NCBI RefSeq assembly: GCF_000521805.1
Contig: NZ_JAMB01000001.1
Span: 434,001-498,000 of the forward strand
Direction of reading: 5' to 3'
Origin: Marinomonas ushuaiensis DSM 15871
GTDB lineage: Bacteria > Pseudomonadota > Gammaproteobacteria > Pseudomonadales > Marinomonadaceae
DNA length: 64,000 nucleotides
The position numbers were made by a program, and so were the translations under genes. The notes below the pieces were generated by a model. It was not told where the DNA came from. It saw only the letters and a program-made list of their open reading frames with translations, and ran no database searches. This document shows, piece after piece, positions 43,767 through 51,752 of the stretch. Each line of letters opens with the position of its first letter. Positions within the stretch are counted from its first letter, which is position 1.

Positions 43767-44678
43767 ATGACACTTTCTATAAATAAAATTCGTTCTGCTT
43801 TAAGTGATGGTTTGCTCTCTTTCCCTATTACAGATTTTGATAGTAACGGTAAATTTCAAGTTGATACCTATAAACAACGAATTGAATGGTTTGTTGAAAA
43901 TGATGTGTCTTCTATTTTTGTAGCTGGTGGAACTGGGGAGTTCTTTTCTCTTGATTTAGAAGAATACAAAGAGATTTGTAAGGTCGCTGTAGAGGTTGTG
44001 GCAGGTAGAGTACCAGTTATTGCTAGTGCGGGCCGAAGCGTAGCAGAAGCGAAGGAATTTGTGAAAGTTGCAGAAGAGGCCGGTTGTGACGGTATTTTAT
44101 TGATGCCTCCTTTTTTAACTGAATGTCCTGAGGATGGTGTTGTCGAATATGCTTCACAAATCATGCAAAGTAGCTCGCTTCAATTTATCTACTACAATCG
44201 TGGAAATGGAACGTTAGGGGCGGAAAGTGTGGAGTCATTAGCGGCGCAAAACCCAAATATGATTGCCTTAAAAGATGGTGTGGGAAATATGGCAGCGCTG
44301 AATGATATTGTCAAAACGGTTGGTAATCGTTTAGTTTATATCGGTGGTGTTCCAACAGCTGAAATCTTCGCTGAAGCCTATATTTCGATTGGCGTTAATA
44401 CATATTCTTCTGCAGTATTTAACTTTATGCCTGATATGGCGAACCGTTTTTATAAAGCACTACGTGCAGGAGAGACTGAGACAGTAAGCGCTATTATTAA
44501 AGATTTTTTCATTCCATTTTGTCGTTTAAGAGATGAAAAGAAGGGTTATGCAGTAAGCTTGATTAAAGCGGGTGCATCTTTGGTCGGTCGATCTGCGGGT
44601 GATGTTAGAGCACCGCTTACTATGCCTACGGATGAGCAAAAAAGCCGACTTAAAGTAATAATTGACGCGAATAAATAA
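43767..44678 (+). CDS. kdgD: 5-dehydro-4-deoxyglucarate dehydratase
   Basis: A 303-residue DHDPS-family aldolase-fold enzyme. Its opening GLLSFPITDFDSNGKF and VAGGTGEFFSL are those of KdgD, with IYYNRGNGTL supplying the Tyr and MIALKDGVGN the Schiff-base Lys. It converts 5-dehydro-4-deoxy-D-glucarate to 2-oxoglutarate semialdehyde, CO2 and water. Divergent tctCBA likely imports the parent sugar diacid. The dehydratase and semialdehyde dehydrogenase partners are not in the window. RBS AAGGAAA. Confidence 0.93.
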   Translation: MTLSINKIRSALSDGLLSFPITDFDSNGKFQVDTYKQRIEWFVENDVSSIFVAGGTGEFFSLDLEEYKEICKVAVEVVAGRVPVIASAGRSVAEAKEFVKVAEEAGCDGILLMPPFLTECPEDGVVEYASQIMQSSSLQFIYYNRGNGTLGAESVESLAAQNPNMIALKDGVGNMAALNDIVKTVGNRLVYIGGVPTAEIFAEAYISIGVNTYSSAVFNFMPDMANRFYKALRAGETETVSAIIKDFFIPFCRLRDEKKGYAVSLIKAGASLVGRSAGDVRAPLTMPTDEQKSRLKVIIDANK

Positions 44679-44748
44679 GAATTTTACAAAAATAGAGTAT
44701 TAGATCAAGGTTATGAATAGCTTTGTTTTTTTACCGAAACTTCAGGTG

Positions 44749-44775
44749 ACTGTGGTTCACCGTATGAACCACAGT
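44749..44775. terminator. Bidirectional terminator after kdgD
   Basis: Perfect 11-base stem ACTGTGGTTCA (44749-44759) / TGAACCACAGT (44765-44775), five-base loop, followed by GCTTTTATT, between convergent kdgD and the dioxygenase. Confidence 0.85.
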
Positions 44776-44800
44776 GCTTTTATTAGTAAATTAAGATGTG

Positions 44801-45640
44801 TTAGATAACACCTAATTCTACCAAACGTTCATGCAAGTAGCTGCCAGCAGAGTGACGTTCTGACAACTTAACTTCAGGATGTGGGTGCAGGAAAAGCGGT
44901 AGTGAAATTCGTGATTTCGTTTTATCAGTACCTTCAGGGTTAACCACGCGGTGAGATGTGGATGGGAAGTAACCTGCAGAAGCTTCTTGCAACATGTCAC
45001 CAATATTAATCACTAAAGTGCCAAAGTCACAAGGGACATCCATCCAACTACCGTCTTTGGCCTTTACTTGCAAACCAGGTTCATTCGCTGATGGCAAAAT
45101 GGTTAATAGGTTAATATCTTCATGTGCTCCCGCACGAATGGCCCCTAATTCTTCGTCGCCTTTAAGTGGCGGATAATGAAGTACACGAAGAAGCGTTTGT
45201 TCACTGCCATCCACCATGCTGGAAAGTGATTGTGAATAATTCGCAGCGATATCAGCTGGTGTGTGTTTTTCCACCCAAGTAAGCAGTTCTGATGCCAGTG
45301 TGTTTGCTTCTGCATAATACTGGGTCAGTTGTGCTTTTTTGTCTGCTGGGCACTGTCCCCATGGGTAATAGTGAAAATATTCTTTGATGTCTTTTTTAGT
45401 GTGGCCTTTCGCTGTTTCCGAAACATCCGGTGGGAAAAATCCATCTTGCGTACCCTTGTTGTATCGATAGTTGTATTTTTCTTCACTATCAAAGAATGAC
45501 TGCCATTCATTGTAAATAGCGCTAACAAGAGCTTGCTGAATTGGGTGGTTTTTTAGAACGCCGAAACCTGTTTCATGAAGAGATTTTACGAAATCTTCTT
45601 GGGCCGTTGGGCTGGTGTAATCGATGGCTTGTAGTTGCAT
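44801..45640 (-). CDS. Iron/2-oxoglutarate-dependent dioxygenase (isopenicillin N synthase-like)
   Basis: A 279-residue non-haem iron oxygenase. The metal triad is seen in GAHEDINLLT (His, Asp) and STSHRVVNP (His), with the 2-oxoglutarate-binding SRISLPLF Arg-x-Ser. It begins with TGFGVLKNHP, the usual N-terminal domain. Substrate unknown. The RBS AAAGGAAA precedes the ATG. A 48-residue ORF lies upstream in the same direction with a motif resembling the tctC/kdgD sites before it, so it may belong to the same regulon. Confidence 0.88.
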   Translation of the reverse strand: MQLQAIDYTSPTAQEDFVKSLHETGFGVLKNHPIQQALVSAIYNEWQSFFDSEEKYNYRYNKGTQDGFFPPDVSETAKGHTKKDIKEYFHYYPWGQCPADKKAQLTQYYAEANTLASELLTWVEKHTPADIAANYSQSLSSMVDGSEQTLLRVLHYPPLKGDEELGAIRAGAHEDINLLTILPSANEPGLQVKAKDGSWMDVPCDFGTLVINIGDMLQEASAGYFPSTSHRVVNPEGTDKTKSRISLPLFLHPHPEVKLSERHSAGSYLHERLVELGVI

Positions 45641-45747
45641 ACTTGTTTCCTTTGTCGCTTTTTGGCAGACAGTATTGTTTATTTACATCAAAGCTTCTTT
45701 TCATAGGAAAAGAAATAATTTGTATTTTAAGACAATATTTAAGGAGA

Positions 45748-45894
45748 TTAAGAAGACCAGCCGCTATGGAAAAAATAGCGTAAATCGACGGTTTCAGCTT
45801 GGTAGTGTTGTGCCCATGTCATCATTTTTAGACGATCAAGAGGCCCGATTAATATCGAGTGGTCTTGTGCGCTGTGTAATGAAATTAGGGGCAT
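45748..45894 (-). CDS. Small ORF (48 aa) upstream of the dioxygenase
   Basis: ATG at 45894 with AGGAAG six bases upstream, 48 codons, then TAA. The peptide is polar, rich in aromatic and His residues, with segments LIGPLDRLKMM, WAQHYQAETVDLRYFF and an HSGWSS end. No membrane segment. It is 107 bases before the dioxygenase start, in the same direction. Not recognised. A longer plus-strand frame covers the same bases but has no ribosome site or sensible composition. Confidence 0.5.
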   Translation of the reverse strand: MPLISLHSAQDHSILIGPLDRLKMMTWAQHYQAETVDLRYFFHSGWSS

Positions 45895-45935
45895 TTTGGG
45901 CTTCCTAAGCATGAAAAGTAGAGGTTTTTAAAACA

Positions 45936-45955
45936 ATACATCATTTTTGATGTGT
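45936..45955. promoter_or_regulatory. Palindromic site upstream of the 48-aa ORF
   Basis: ACATCA-TTTT-TGATGT (45938-45953). The left part AATACATCAT is identical to ten bases of the site before tctC (43507-43516). It lies about 42 bases upstream of the small ORF. Possible third operator of the same GntR regulator. Confidence 0.45.
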
Positions 45956-46221
45956 AATGGTAGTTTACTGTCTGATTTGTATTTTTTGAAGTCAATCAGT
46001 AAAAAAAGGTATATTTTGGAATGGTTTACCGTTAGTTTGGTCTATACTGTTTTGGTCGAATCGTTTTTTGATTGGCTTTTTTACACTTCTTCTCTATCAG
46101 CTCTACTGCGTTATAAGGAAGCTTTCTTAGCTTCAGATATGGTTCAGATCTCAGTTCTTTTTAAGCTTAGGCAATTAGCACACTCCTTGTGTTTTCATCT
46201 AATTAAAGAGGGTTCATGACT
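45956..46221. other. Spacer before yqgE
   Basis: A 266-base AT-rich region that should hold the yqgE promoter. An open frame on the plus strand (45947-46219) has no ribosome site and a composition unlike protein; it is not taken as a gene. Confidence 0.3.
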
Positions 46222-46788
46222 ATGAATACATTTTTCGATTCGTTTAAAAATCACTTTTTAATCTCCATGCCCCACCTTGACGACCCACACTTTGAACATA
46301 CGGTTATTTATCTTTGTCAGCACACAGAAGATGGTGCGATGGGAATAATCATTAATCGACCTTCTAATATCGATTTTACTGAATTAGCTAATCATCTTGA
46401 TATGTCAATTAGCGCCCATCATTTGGCAGCAGAATCAATTTATACTGGTGGCCCTGTGGAAGCAGAGCGCGGCTTTATTCTTCACACTACAGATAAAAAG
46501 TGGAGCAACACTCTACCAGTAACCGATGAGGTTTCTTTGTCAGCCTCTTTAGAAGCGCTGGAAGATATAGCGCAAGGTAACGGCCCAAATGCTTTTCGTA
46601 TTACATTAGGCTGCGCCGGCTGGGACGCTGGACAATTAGAATCTGAAATCGCAAACAATGATTGGCTGGTATGTGAGGCGGATTTAGACGTATTATTCCA
46701 TACACCAAGTGATATGCAATTTACCGCTGCAACTCAAGTACTGGGAATTGATATGACAAGACTTTCACCGGATATAGGACATGGTTAA
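46222..46788 (+). CDS. yqgE: YqgE/AlgH family protein (UPF0301)
   Basis: A 188-residue protein of the AlgH family: NHFLISMPHLDDPHFEHTVIYLCQH, DGAMGIIINRPS, and YTGGPVEAERGFILH. Function in cells is unclear; AlgH was named for a link to alginate regulation in Pseudomonas. The ATG at 46222 stands nine bases from AGAGGG; an ATG two codons earlier is possible. It overlaps the next gene by one base (TAATG), the standard yqgE-yqgF order of gammaproteobacteria. Confidence 0.93.
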   Translation: MNTFFDSFKNHFLISMPHLDDPHFEHTVIYLCQHTEDGAMGIIINRPSNIDFTELANHLDMSISAHHLAAESIYTGGPVEAERGFILHTTDKKWSNTLPVTDEVSLSASLEALEDIAQGNGPNAFRITLGCAGWDAGQLESEIANNDWLVCEADLDVLFHTPSDMQFTAATQVLGIDMTRLSPDIGHG

Positions 46789-47258
46789 TGACAGCGTCAA
46801 TCTCGACAGAAACGTCTTTAAAGGATAATCAGAAACCCAATACTGTTCGTTCAGTGTTGGGTTTTGACTTTGGTACAACCCGAATGGGGTTGGCTATTGG
46901 TCAGAGCATTACCGGTACTGCTCAGCCACTGGACCCAATTAAGGCAAAAGACGGCATCCCCAACTGGGATGAGATTACTAAAGTCGTTGAAGAATGGAAG
47001 CCTGATGCGTTTGTGGTTGGCTTACCGCTAGACATGGATGGCGCTGAAAATGAGATGTGTCAACGAGCACGTAAATTTGCCAAACGATTGCATGGACGGT
47101 TTAACCTTCCTTACCATATGATGGACGAACGATTGTCTTCTTACGAAGCAAAAGGGCAGGTGATCGCACGAGGTGGAAACCGTAATTTCAAGGACAATTC
47201 TGTCGACGGTTTGGCTGCTCAAATGATTCTAGAAACTTGGTTTTCAGAGTCTCTTTAA
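46788..47258 (+). CDS. yqgF: Holliday-junction resolvase-like protein YqgF/RuvX
   Basis: A 156-residue RNase H-fold protein. LGFDFGTTRMGLAIGQ opens the fold with the catalytic Asp, and VVGLPLDMDGAENEM and MDERLSSYEA supply the later acidic residues. YqgF processes 16S rRNA ends in E. coli. A 20-residue N-terminal tail precedes the fold. Coupled to yqgE; pyrR follows after 62 bases. Confidence 0.94.
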   Translation: MTASISTETSLKDNQKPNTVRSVLGFDFGTTRMGLAIGQSITGTAQPLDPIKAKDGIPNWDEITKVVEEWKPDAFVVGLPLDMDGAENEMCQRARKFAKRLHGRFNLPYHMMDERLSSYEAKGQVIARGGNRNFKDNSVDGLAAQMILETWFSESL

Positions 47259-47320
47259 ATCATCCATTAACAAACTGTTAAGATAGAAGCAGTGATTTTT
47301 TAAGCAAGGTATGAGTAATA

Positions 47321-47818
47321 ATGAAGTTAGATTTAGAGCATTCTCTAGCGTCAATGAAAACGCAATTGGCTGAGTATTGTAAAAAGAAAAATATTGAAGA
47401 TGCCATTGTCGTCGGAATTCATACTGGTGGCGTTTGGGTGGCTGAACACCTAATGTCTGCCGTAGCAACAAGCGAACCACTTGCGACATTGGACATTACT
47501 TTTTACCGTGATGATTTTACCAAAGCAGGTTTGAACCCGAAGGTAAATCAAACGCAATTGCCGGCTATTGAAGATCGTCACGTTATTCTAGTTGATGATG
47601 TTTTGATGTCTGGTCGAACGATTCGTGCGGCGATGAATGAGATTTTTGACTTCGGTCGACCTGCCAGTATTACCTTAGCTATCCTGTATGATCTTGGGCA
47701 ACATGAATTGCCTATTTCTGCAGACGTAGTGGGTGAGCATTTAACGCTTAATCCTGATCAAAGGGTTAAGTTGACTGGGCCTCAGCCGATGCAGATTTCC
47801 TTAGTGGATGCGTATTAA
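47321..47818 (+). CDS. pyrR: PyrR pyrimidine regulatory protein / uracil phosphoribosyltransferase
   Basis: A 165-residue type I PRTase. The PRPP loop reads VILVDDVLMSGRTIRAA, and GIHTGGVWVAEHL is the N-terminal loop. In Gram-positives PyrR binds pyr leader RNA; in gammaproteobacteria it usually precedes pyrB and its regulatory action is less clear. Here it is followed by a leader peptide/attenuator and pyrB, so it could influence that attenuation. Confidence 0.92.
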   Translation: MKLDLEHSLASMKTQLAEYCKKKNIEDAIVVGIHTGGVWVAEHLMSAVATSEPLATLDITFYRDDFTKAGLNPKVNQTQLPAIEDRHVILVDDVLMSGRTIRAAMNEIFDFGRPASITLAILYDLGQHELPISADVVGEHLTLNPDQRVKLTGPQPMQISLVDAY

Positions 47819-47868
47819 TATCGGTTATAGCGCTTTATTTTTTACTGAACAAATACGACAATTAGCAT

Positions 47869-47976
47869 ATGGATAAAACAAACGACCAAATAGCCAAAGA
47901 GAATTCGATTTTGCCAGTTATTCTGGTGAAGTTACTATTTGCGTTACGGTTTTGCATTGCTAATGCCCGGTTTTAG
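47869..47976 (+). CDS. Putative pyrB leader peptide (35 aa)
   Basis: ATG at 47869, 35 codons, TAG at 47974-47976. The last codons lie within the upstream arm and loop of the terminator hairpin at 47963-47993. The arrangement copies that of the E. coli pyrBI leader (pyrL), where ribosomes close behind RNA polymerase prevent termination when UTP is scarce. T-rich stretches (ATTTTGCC, TTATTC, CTATTTGC, GGTTTTGC) precede the hairpin, as expected for UTP-dependent pausing. The ribosome site is weak. Confidence 0.5.
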   Translation: MDKTNDQIAKENSILPVILVKLLFALRFCIANARF

Positions 47977-47998
47977 TTTTACTGACCGGGCATTTTTC
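47963..47998 (+). terminator. Terminator/attenuator before pyrB
   Basis: Perfect nine-base GC-rich stem ATGCCCGGT (47963-47971) / ACCGGGCAT (47985-47993) followed by TTTTT. It lies 145 bases after the pyrR stop and 134 bases before the pyrB start, inside the end of a leader ORF, so it is probably an attenuator and not just the end of pyrR. Confidence 0.85.
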
Positions 47999-48131
47999 TA
48001 TCTAAAAGCATGCTTTTGGTTGTGATGTACTTTTAGAATAAAAACGATTAAGCATAAAAAAATTTAAATATTAAAAGACTATTTTAAATGAGAAAGACGA
48101 TACCGTCTTTGCAGTTTGAGGAAAGCAAACC

Positions 48132-49136
48132 ATGATGCGATCCGACCCACGGGCATTACAGTTAAATGAACACGGTCAATTAAAACACTTCCTGACACTA
48201 GATGGGCTTGATAAAACCATCCTGACAGAGATTCTAGACAGAGCAGAGTCTTTTCTTTCAATGGGCGAGCAGTCCGTTAAGAAGGTGCCACTTTTACGTG
48301 GTAAAACCGTTGTTAATCTCTTCTTTGAAAACTCCACTCGAACTCGTACAACCTTTGAATTAGCTGCTAAGCGCTTATCCGCAGATGTTATTAATTTGAA
48401 TATTGAAACCTCAGCGACGTCGAAGGGAGAGTCTTTACTAGATACCCTGAAGAACCTAGAAGCCATGCAAAGCGACATGTTTATTGTCCGTCACTCTGAC
48501 AGCGGTGCGCCTCATTTTATTGCGGAGCATTGCACACCAAACGTTGCGATAATTAATGCGGGTGATGGTCGTCATGCTCATCCTACTCAAGCCATGTTAG
48601 ACATGTTGACGATTCGTCGTCATAAAGGCAGTTTTGAAGGTCTTAAAATCGCCATTGTTGGTGATATTTTGCATTCACGAGTGGCGCGTTCTCAGCTTCA
48701 AGCGCTCACAACCTTGGGTGTCGATGATATTCGTTTGGTTGGACCGAAAACCTTAGTGCCAAACTTTTTTTCTGAAATGGGTGCGACCATTTGTCATGAC
48801 CTAGAAGCCGGGTTGAAAGACGTTGATGTGGTTGTCATGTTGCGCTTGCAGAAAGAGCGTATGAAAGGCGCATTATTACCAAGTGAAGGTGAATTTTACC
48901 GCTTATATGGTTTGACTGAAGAATCCCTTGCATGGGCAAAACCTGACGCCATCGTTATGCACCCTGGGCCAATTAACCGAGGTGTTGAGATTTCTTCAGA
49001 AGTGGCGGATGGTGAGCACTCTGTGATTTTGAATCAAGTTACCAACGGTATTGCTGTGCGTATGGCTGTGATGTCTATGGCAATGAGTGGTCAGTTGCAA
49101 AGTGATGAAGCGCCAGCAGCGAAGGATGAGAAATAG
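48132..49136 (+). CDS. pyrB: Aspartate carbamoyltransferase catalytic subunit
   Basis: A 334-residue ATCase. Carbamoyl-phosphate motif [18 protein letters not shown], then [18 protein letters not shown] and the aspartate loop [11 protein letters not shown], closing with [12 protein letters not shown]. It catalyses the first committed step of pyrimidine synthesis. In Pseudomonas-type enzymes the chain pairs with an inactive dihydroorotase, which is the next gene here. GAGGA ribosome site eight bases before ATG; a small hairpin AAAGACG/CGTCTTT (48093-48110) precedes it. No pyrI follows. Confidence 0.97.
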   Translation: MMRSDPRALQLNEHGQLKHFLTLDGLDKTILTEILDRAESFLSMGEQSVKKVPLLRGKTVVNLFFENSTRTRTTFELAAKRLSADVINLNIETSATSKGESLLDTLKNLEAMQSDMFIVRHSDSGAPHFIAEHCTPNVAIINAGDGRHAHPTQAMLDMLTIRRHKGSFEGLKIAIVGDILHSRVARSQLQALTTLGVDDIRLVGPKTLVPNFFSEMGATICHDLEAGLKDVDVVVMLRLQKERMKGALLPSEGEFYRLYGLTEESLAWAKPDAIVMHPGPINRGVEISSEVADGEHSVILNQVTNGIAVRMAVMSMAMSGQLQSDEAPAAKDEK

Positions 49137-49137
49137 C

Positions 49138-50415
49138 ATGAAATTACGTATTCAAAATGGTCGTTTGATCGATCCTAGCCAAAACCTTGATAAAGTCACA
49201 GACCTGTTCATCGATAATCATAAAATCGTTGCTATTGGCGAGGCTCCTGCAAGTTTTGAGGGTGCAGAAATTCTTGATGCATCTGGGCATTGGGTATTAC
49301 CCGGTTTGGTGGATCTTGCTGTGTCATTGCGTGAACCTGGCCAAACTCAAAAAGGCAATATTGCAACAGAAGGTCGCGCTGCTGTTTCTGGTGGGGTGAC
49401 AACAGTTATTTGCCCTCCTGATACTCGTCCTATTGTTGATACACCAGCCGTTGCAGCGCTCATTCAAGACAAAGCCGATGAAGCGGGAATGGCTAATGTT
49501 TTTCCTATCGGTGCGTTAACACAAGGTCTGGAAGGCGCACAGCTAAGTAATATGGTTGCTTTAACGGATGCCGGTTGTGTTGCTTTATCGAACGATAGAC
49601 ATGCAATGGTGAATACAAAGGTATTGTCACGAGCACTTGAATACGCTGCAACTCATGATTTGTTGGTTGTGTTTCATCCTGATGAAAAAAGTTTATCAGA
49701 AGGCGGATGTGCTCATGAAGGCTTGATGTCTACAATGCACGGCCTTGGAGGTATTCCAGACACCGCTGAAACCGTCGCTTTAACGCGAGATTTATTATTA
49801 GTCGAAAAAACAGGCGTCCGCGCACATTTTGCTCGTTTGACCTGTGCGAAATCTGTAGAAATGGTCGCTGATGCGAAAGCCGCCGGCTTAGATGTTACGG
49901 CCGATGTGGCGGTGCATAACTTATTGCTAAGCGATGATGTATTGAATCAGTTTGATGGTCATTATCATGTATTGCCGCCATTACGTGGTGAGAATGATCG
50001 CCTTACGTTAATCGAAGGTATTAAACAGGGTGTTATTTCTGCCATTTGTTCTGATCACCAGCCACACGAAAAAATGGCAAAAATTGCACCATTTGCTGCT
50101 ACTGAACCCGGTATGGCGAATGTCGAAATATTGTTGCCACTGGCGATGAAGCTGATGGACGAGGGCGATTTAGACTTCTCAACGTTATTGACCTGCTTAA
50201 CGTCTGGCCCGGCTGCCTGTTTTGGTTTAGAAGCTGGATCTTTATCTGTAGGCAGTTTTGCTGACTTTATGTTGTTCGATAGTACCGCCCGCTGGACATG
50301 GACTTATGAAAGCAGAAAGACTAAGGGGCATAATTCACCTTATTTTGGCGATGAGTTTGTTGGTCGGGTTATGAGTACTTATGTCTCTGGTCAGCGAGTC
50401 TATCAGGCAATTTAG
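49138..50415 (+). CDS. pyrC': Inactive dihydroorotase-like subunit (PyrC')
   Basis: A 425-residue dihydroorotase homologue. The zinc motif DxHVHLREPG is replaced by D59-L-A-V-S-L-R-E, so both His ligands are lost (Ala61 and Ser63). This matches Pseudomonas PyrC', which has no dihydroorotase activity and serves as a structural partner of ATCase. SDHQPHEK is kept near the C-terminus. Start at the ATG one base after the pyrB stop, not the longer frame that overlaps pyrB. An active PyrC must lie elsewhere. Confidence 0.92.
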   Translation: MKLRIQNGRLIDPSQNLDKVTDLFIDNHKIVAIGEAPASFEGAEILDASGHWVLPGLVDLAVSLREPGQTQKGNIATEGRAAVSGGVTTVICPPDTRPIVDTPAVAALIQDKADEAGMANVFPIGALTQGLEGAQLSNMVALTDAGCVALSNDRHAMVNTKVLSRALEYAATHDLLVVFHPDEKSLSEGGCAHEGLMSTMHGLGGIPDTAETVALTRDLLLVEKTGVRAHFARLTCAKSVEMVADAKAAGLDVTADVAVHNLLLSDDVLNQFDGHYHVLPPLRGENDRLTLIEGIKQGVISAICSDHQPHEKMAKIAPFAATEPGMANVEILLPLAMKLMDEGDLDFSTLLTCLTSGPAACFGLEAGSLSVGSFADFMLFDSTARWTWTYESRKTKGHNSPYFGDEFVGRVMSTYVSGQRVYQAI

Positions 50416-50425
50416 CTTGATATTT

Positions 50426-50471
50426 AAGGTATAGTTGAGTAATTAAACGCTTATTTTGCTTACTATACCTT
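50426..50471 (+). terminator. Possible terminator of the pyr operon
   Basis: Ten-base inverted repeat AAGGTATAGT (50426-50435) / ACTATACCTT (50462-50471) with a 26-base loop, followed by a T-rich run TTACTTTTCTT. Confidence 0.4.
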
Positions 50472-50534
50472 TACTTTTCTTATTAGGTGTTTAATCTAGT
50501 TTGAACGACAGTTTATTATGGTTTTGATTTTTTT

Positions 50535-51641
50535 ATGGCTATCGACACTACGAGTTCATTACTGAAGGAACAGCAGATCTTACGGTCTCGTGTTACTACT
50601 CTTGAAAAAGAGAAGGAGTTTATAAAAAAGCTCTATGCAGATATTCCTCAAATGCTTTTGGCTGTGACGAAGGGTGCACCTTTAAGTGCTTTACTTAATC
50701 GTTTCAAGGATAAGCTACAAACTCAACTGCCCAATACATATTGTCTTTTCATCGTGTGTGATAAGGATTGTACTCAATGGCGATTACAATACACCGACTC
50801 TATTAATGATAAGCTATTGAATTCAAATGGTCAGCTAGTGACCTTACCTCAAGCCTTGGTCTCCTTTGCCGCAAAATCTTCTTGCCTTAAACGCCATGAT
50901 GCGGACATTCAAAACTCGGCAGACTGGGGTCTTTGGCGTACTTTTCTAGACGCACACTCTTTTTCTGATGTCTCAATGGTGAGCGTACCTGATGGTCGCG
51001 GCTTAATTTATTTGATGGCGTCTTTTCAGAGAAAAGAAACCTACCTTGATGAAAGCTTAATATCTCTTGCATTGGATCATTATGTCGCTTGGGTTGATGC
51101 TGCGTTTGAACGAGAAAAAGCCGATTTCTTATTGTTAGAAGAAAGTCACAAAGATTCTGAAACTGGGCTACTTCGACGTTACAGTTTTGAAAATAGCTTT
51201 AATATCGTCTTAAAAGACTCACGTCGTCATTTTCAAAGAGCTGCACTGCTTTCTTTGCGTTTGTTATCAAATGATAAAATAGAAAGTGCAGAGCTAAAAG
51301 TATTAGCGGAAGTTATGCAGGACGTGGTTCGCGATAATGATTTAATGGCTCGTTATGATGAACGTCAGTTGGTTATGGGTATTCGTATTAGTCATTTAGA
51401 AGATGCTGAAGTGGTTGCCGCTAAATTATTGGAATCGATACAAAAGCCAGAATATGCAACAAACCGTTTAATTCGTGCTGGCCTTGCTATTGGCATTTCT
51501 TTTTACCCGGAACATTCTACTCTCGATTCTCTTGAACAAGCGGCTTTTTTAGCAGCCAACTCTTTAAAAAATGTAACTGGCTATCGCATTGAATTTCATG
51601 ATGCCTTTTATAGTTCCAGCTCTGAGTGTTATTCCCTATAA
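50535..51641 (+). CDS. Degenerate GGDEF-domain protein
   Basis: A 368-residue cytoplasmic protein. Residues 5-40 form a coiled coil, then a GAF-like middle region (about 45-190), then a GGDEF-like domain starting KDSETGLLRRYSFENSF. The active-site loop reads ARYDERQLVMG where GGDEF would be, so no diguanylate cyclase activity is expected; an RDND element before it resembles an RxxD site and could still bind c-di-GMP. It follows the pyr operon but with its own spacer. Probable sensor or effector. Confidence 0.72.
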   Translation: MAIDTTSSLLKEQQILRSRVTTLEKEKEFIKKLYADIPQMLLAVTKGAPLSALLNRFKDKLQTQLPNTYCLFIVCDKDCTQWRLQYTDSINDKLLNSNGQLVTLPQALVSFAAKSSCLKRHDADIQNSADWGLWRTFLDAHSFSDVSMVSVPDGRGLIYLMASFQRKETYLDESLISLALDHYVAWVDAAFEREKADFLLLEESHKDSETGLLRRYSFENSFNIVLKDSRRHFQRAALLSLRLLSNDKIESAELKVLAEVMQDVVRDNDLMARYDERQLVMGIRISHLEDAEVVAAKLLESIQKPEYATNRLIRAGLAIGISFYPEHSTLDSLEQAAFLAANSLKNVTGYRIEFHDAFYSSSSECYSL

Positions 51642-51679
51642 GCTTTTTTGTGCCTTTTAAAATAGTGTTATGATTCGTA

Positions 51680-51714
51680 CCTGATGACCGTTTAATTTAA
51701 AGAAGGTCATCAGG
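51680..51714. promoter_or_regulatory. Perfect inverted repeat upstream of yggS
   Basis: CCTGATGACC (51680-51689) / GGTCATCAGG (51705-51714), 15-base spacer with an inner AT palindrome. It ends 38 bases before the yggS start. No T-run; could be an operator or 5' UTR hairpin. Confidence 0.45.
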
Positions 51715-51752
51715 ATAGTGTCTAAACGTTATATTTTAATAAGAAAGAGAGA

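Noticed and set aside
45624-45908. Plus-strand open frame of 94 codons opposite the 48-aa ORF
   Set aside because: No ribosome site and it overlaps the dioxygenase 5' end; the minus-strand ORF has a better start.
45947-46219. Plus-strand open frame of 90 codons before yqgE
   Set aside because: No ribosome site, odd composition, and it runs through the yqgE ribosome site; looks like chance in AT-rich DNA.
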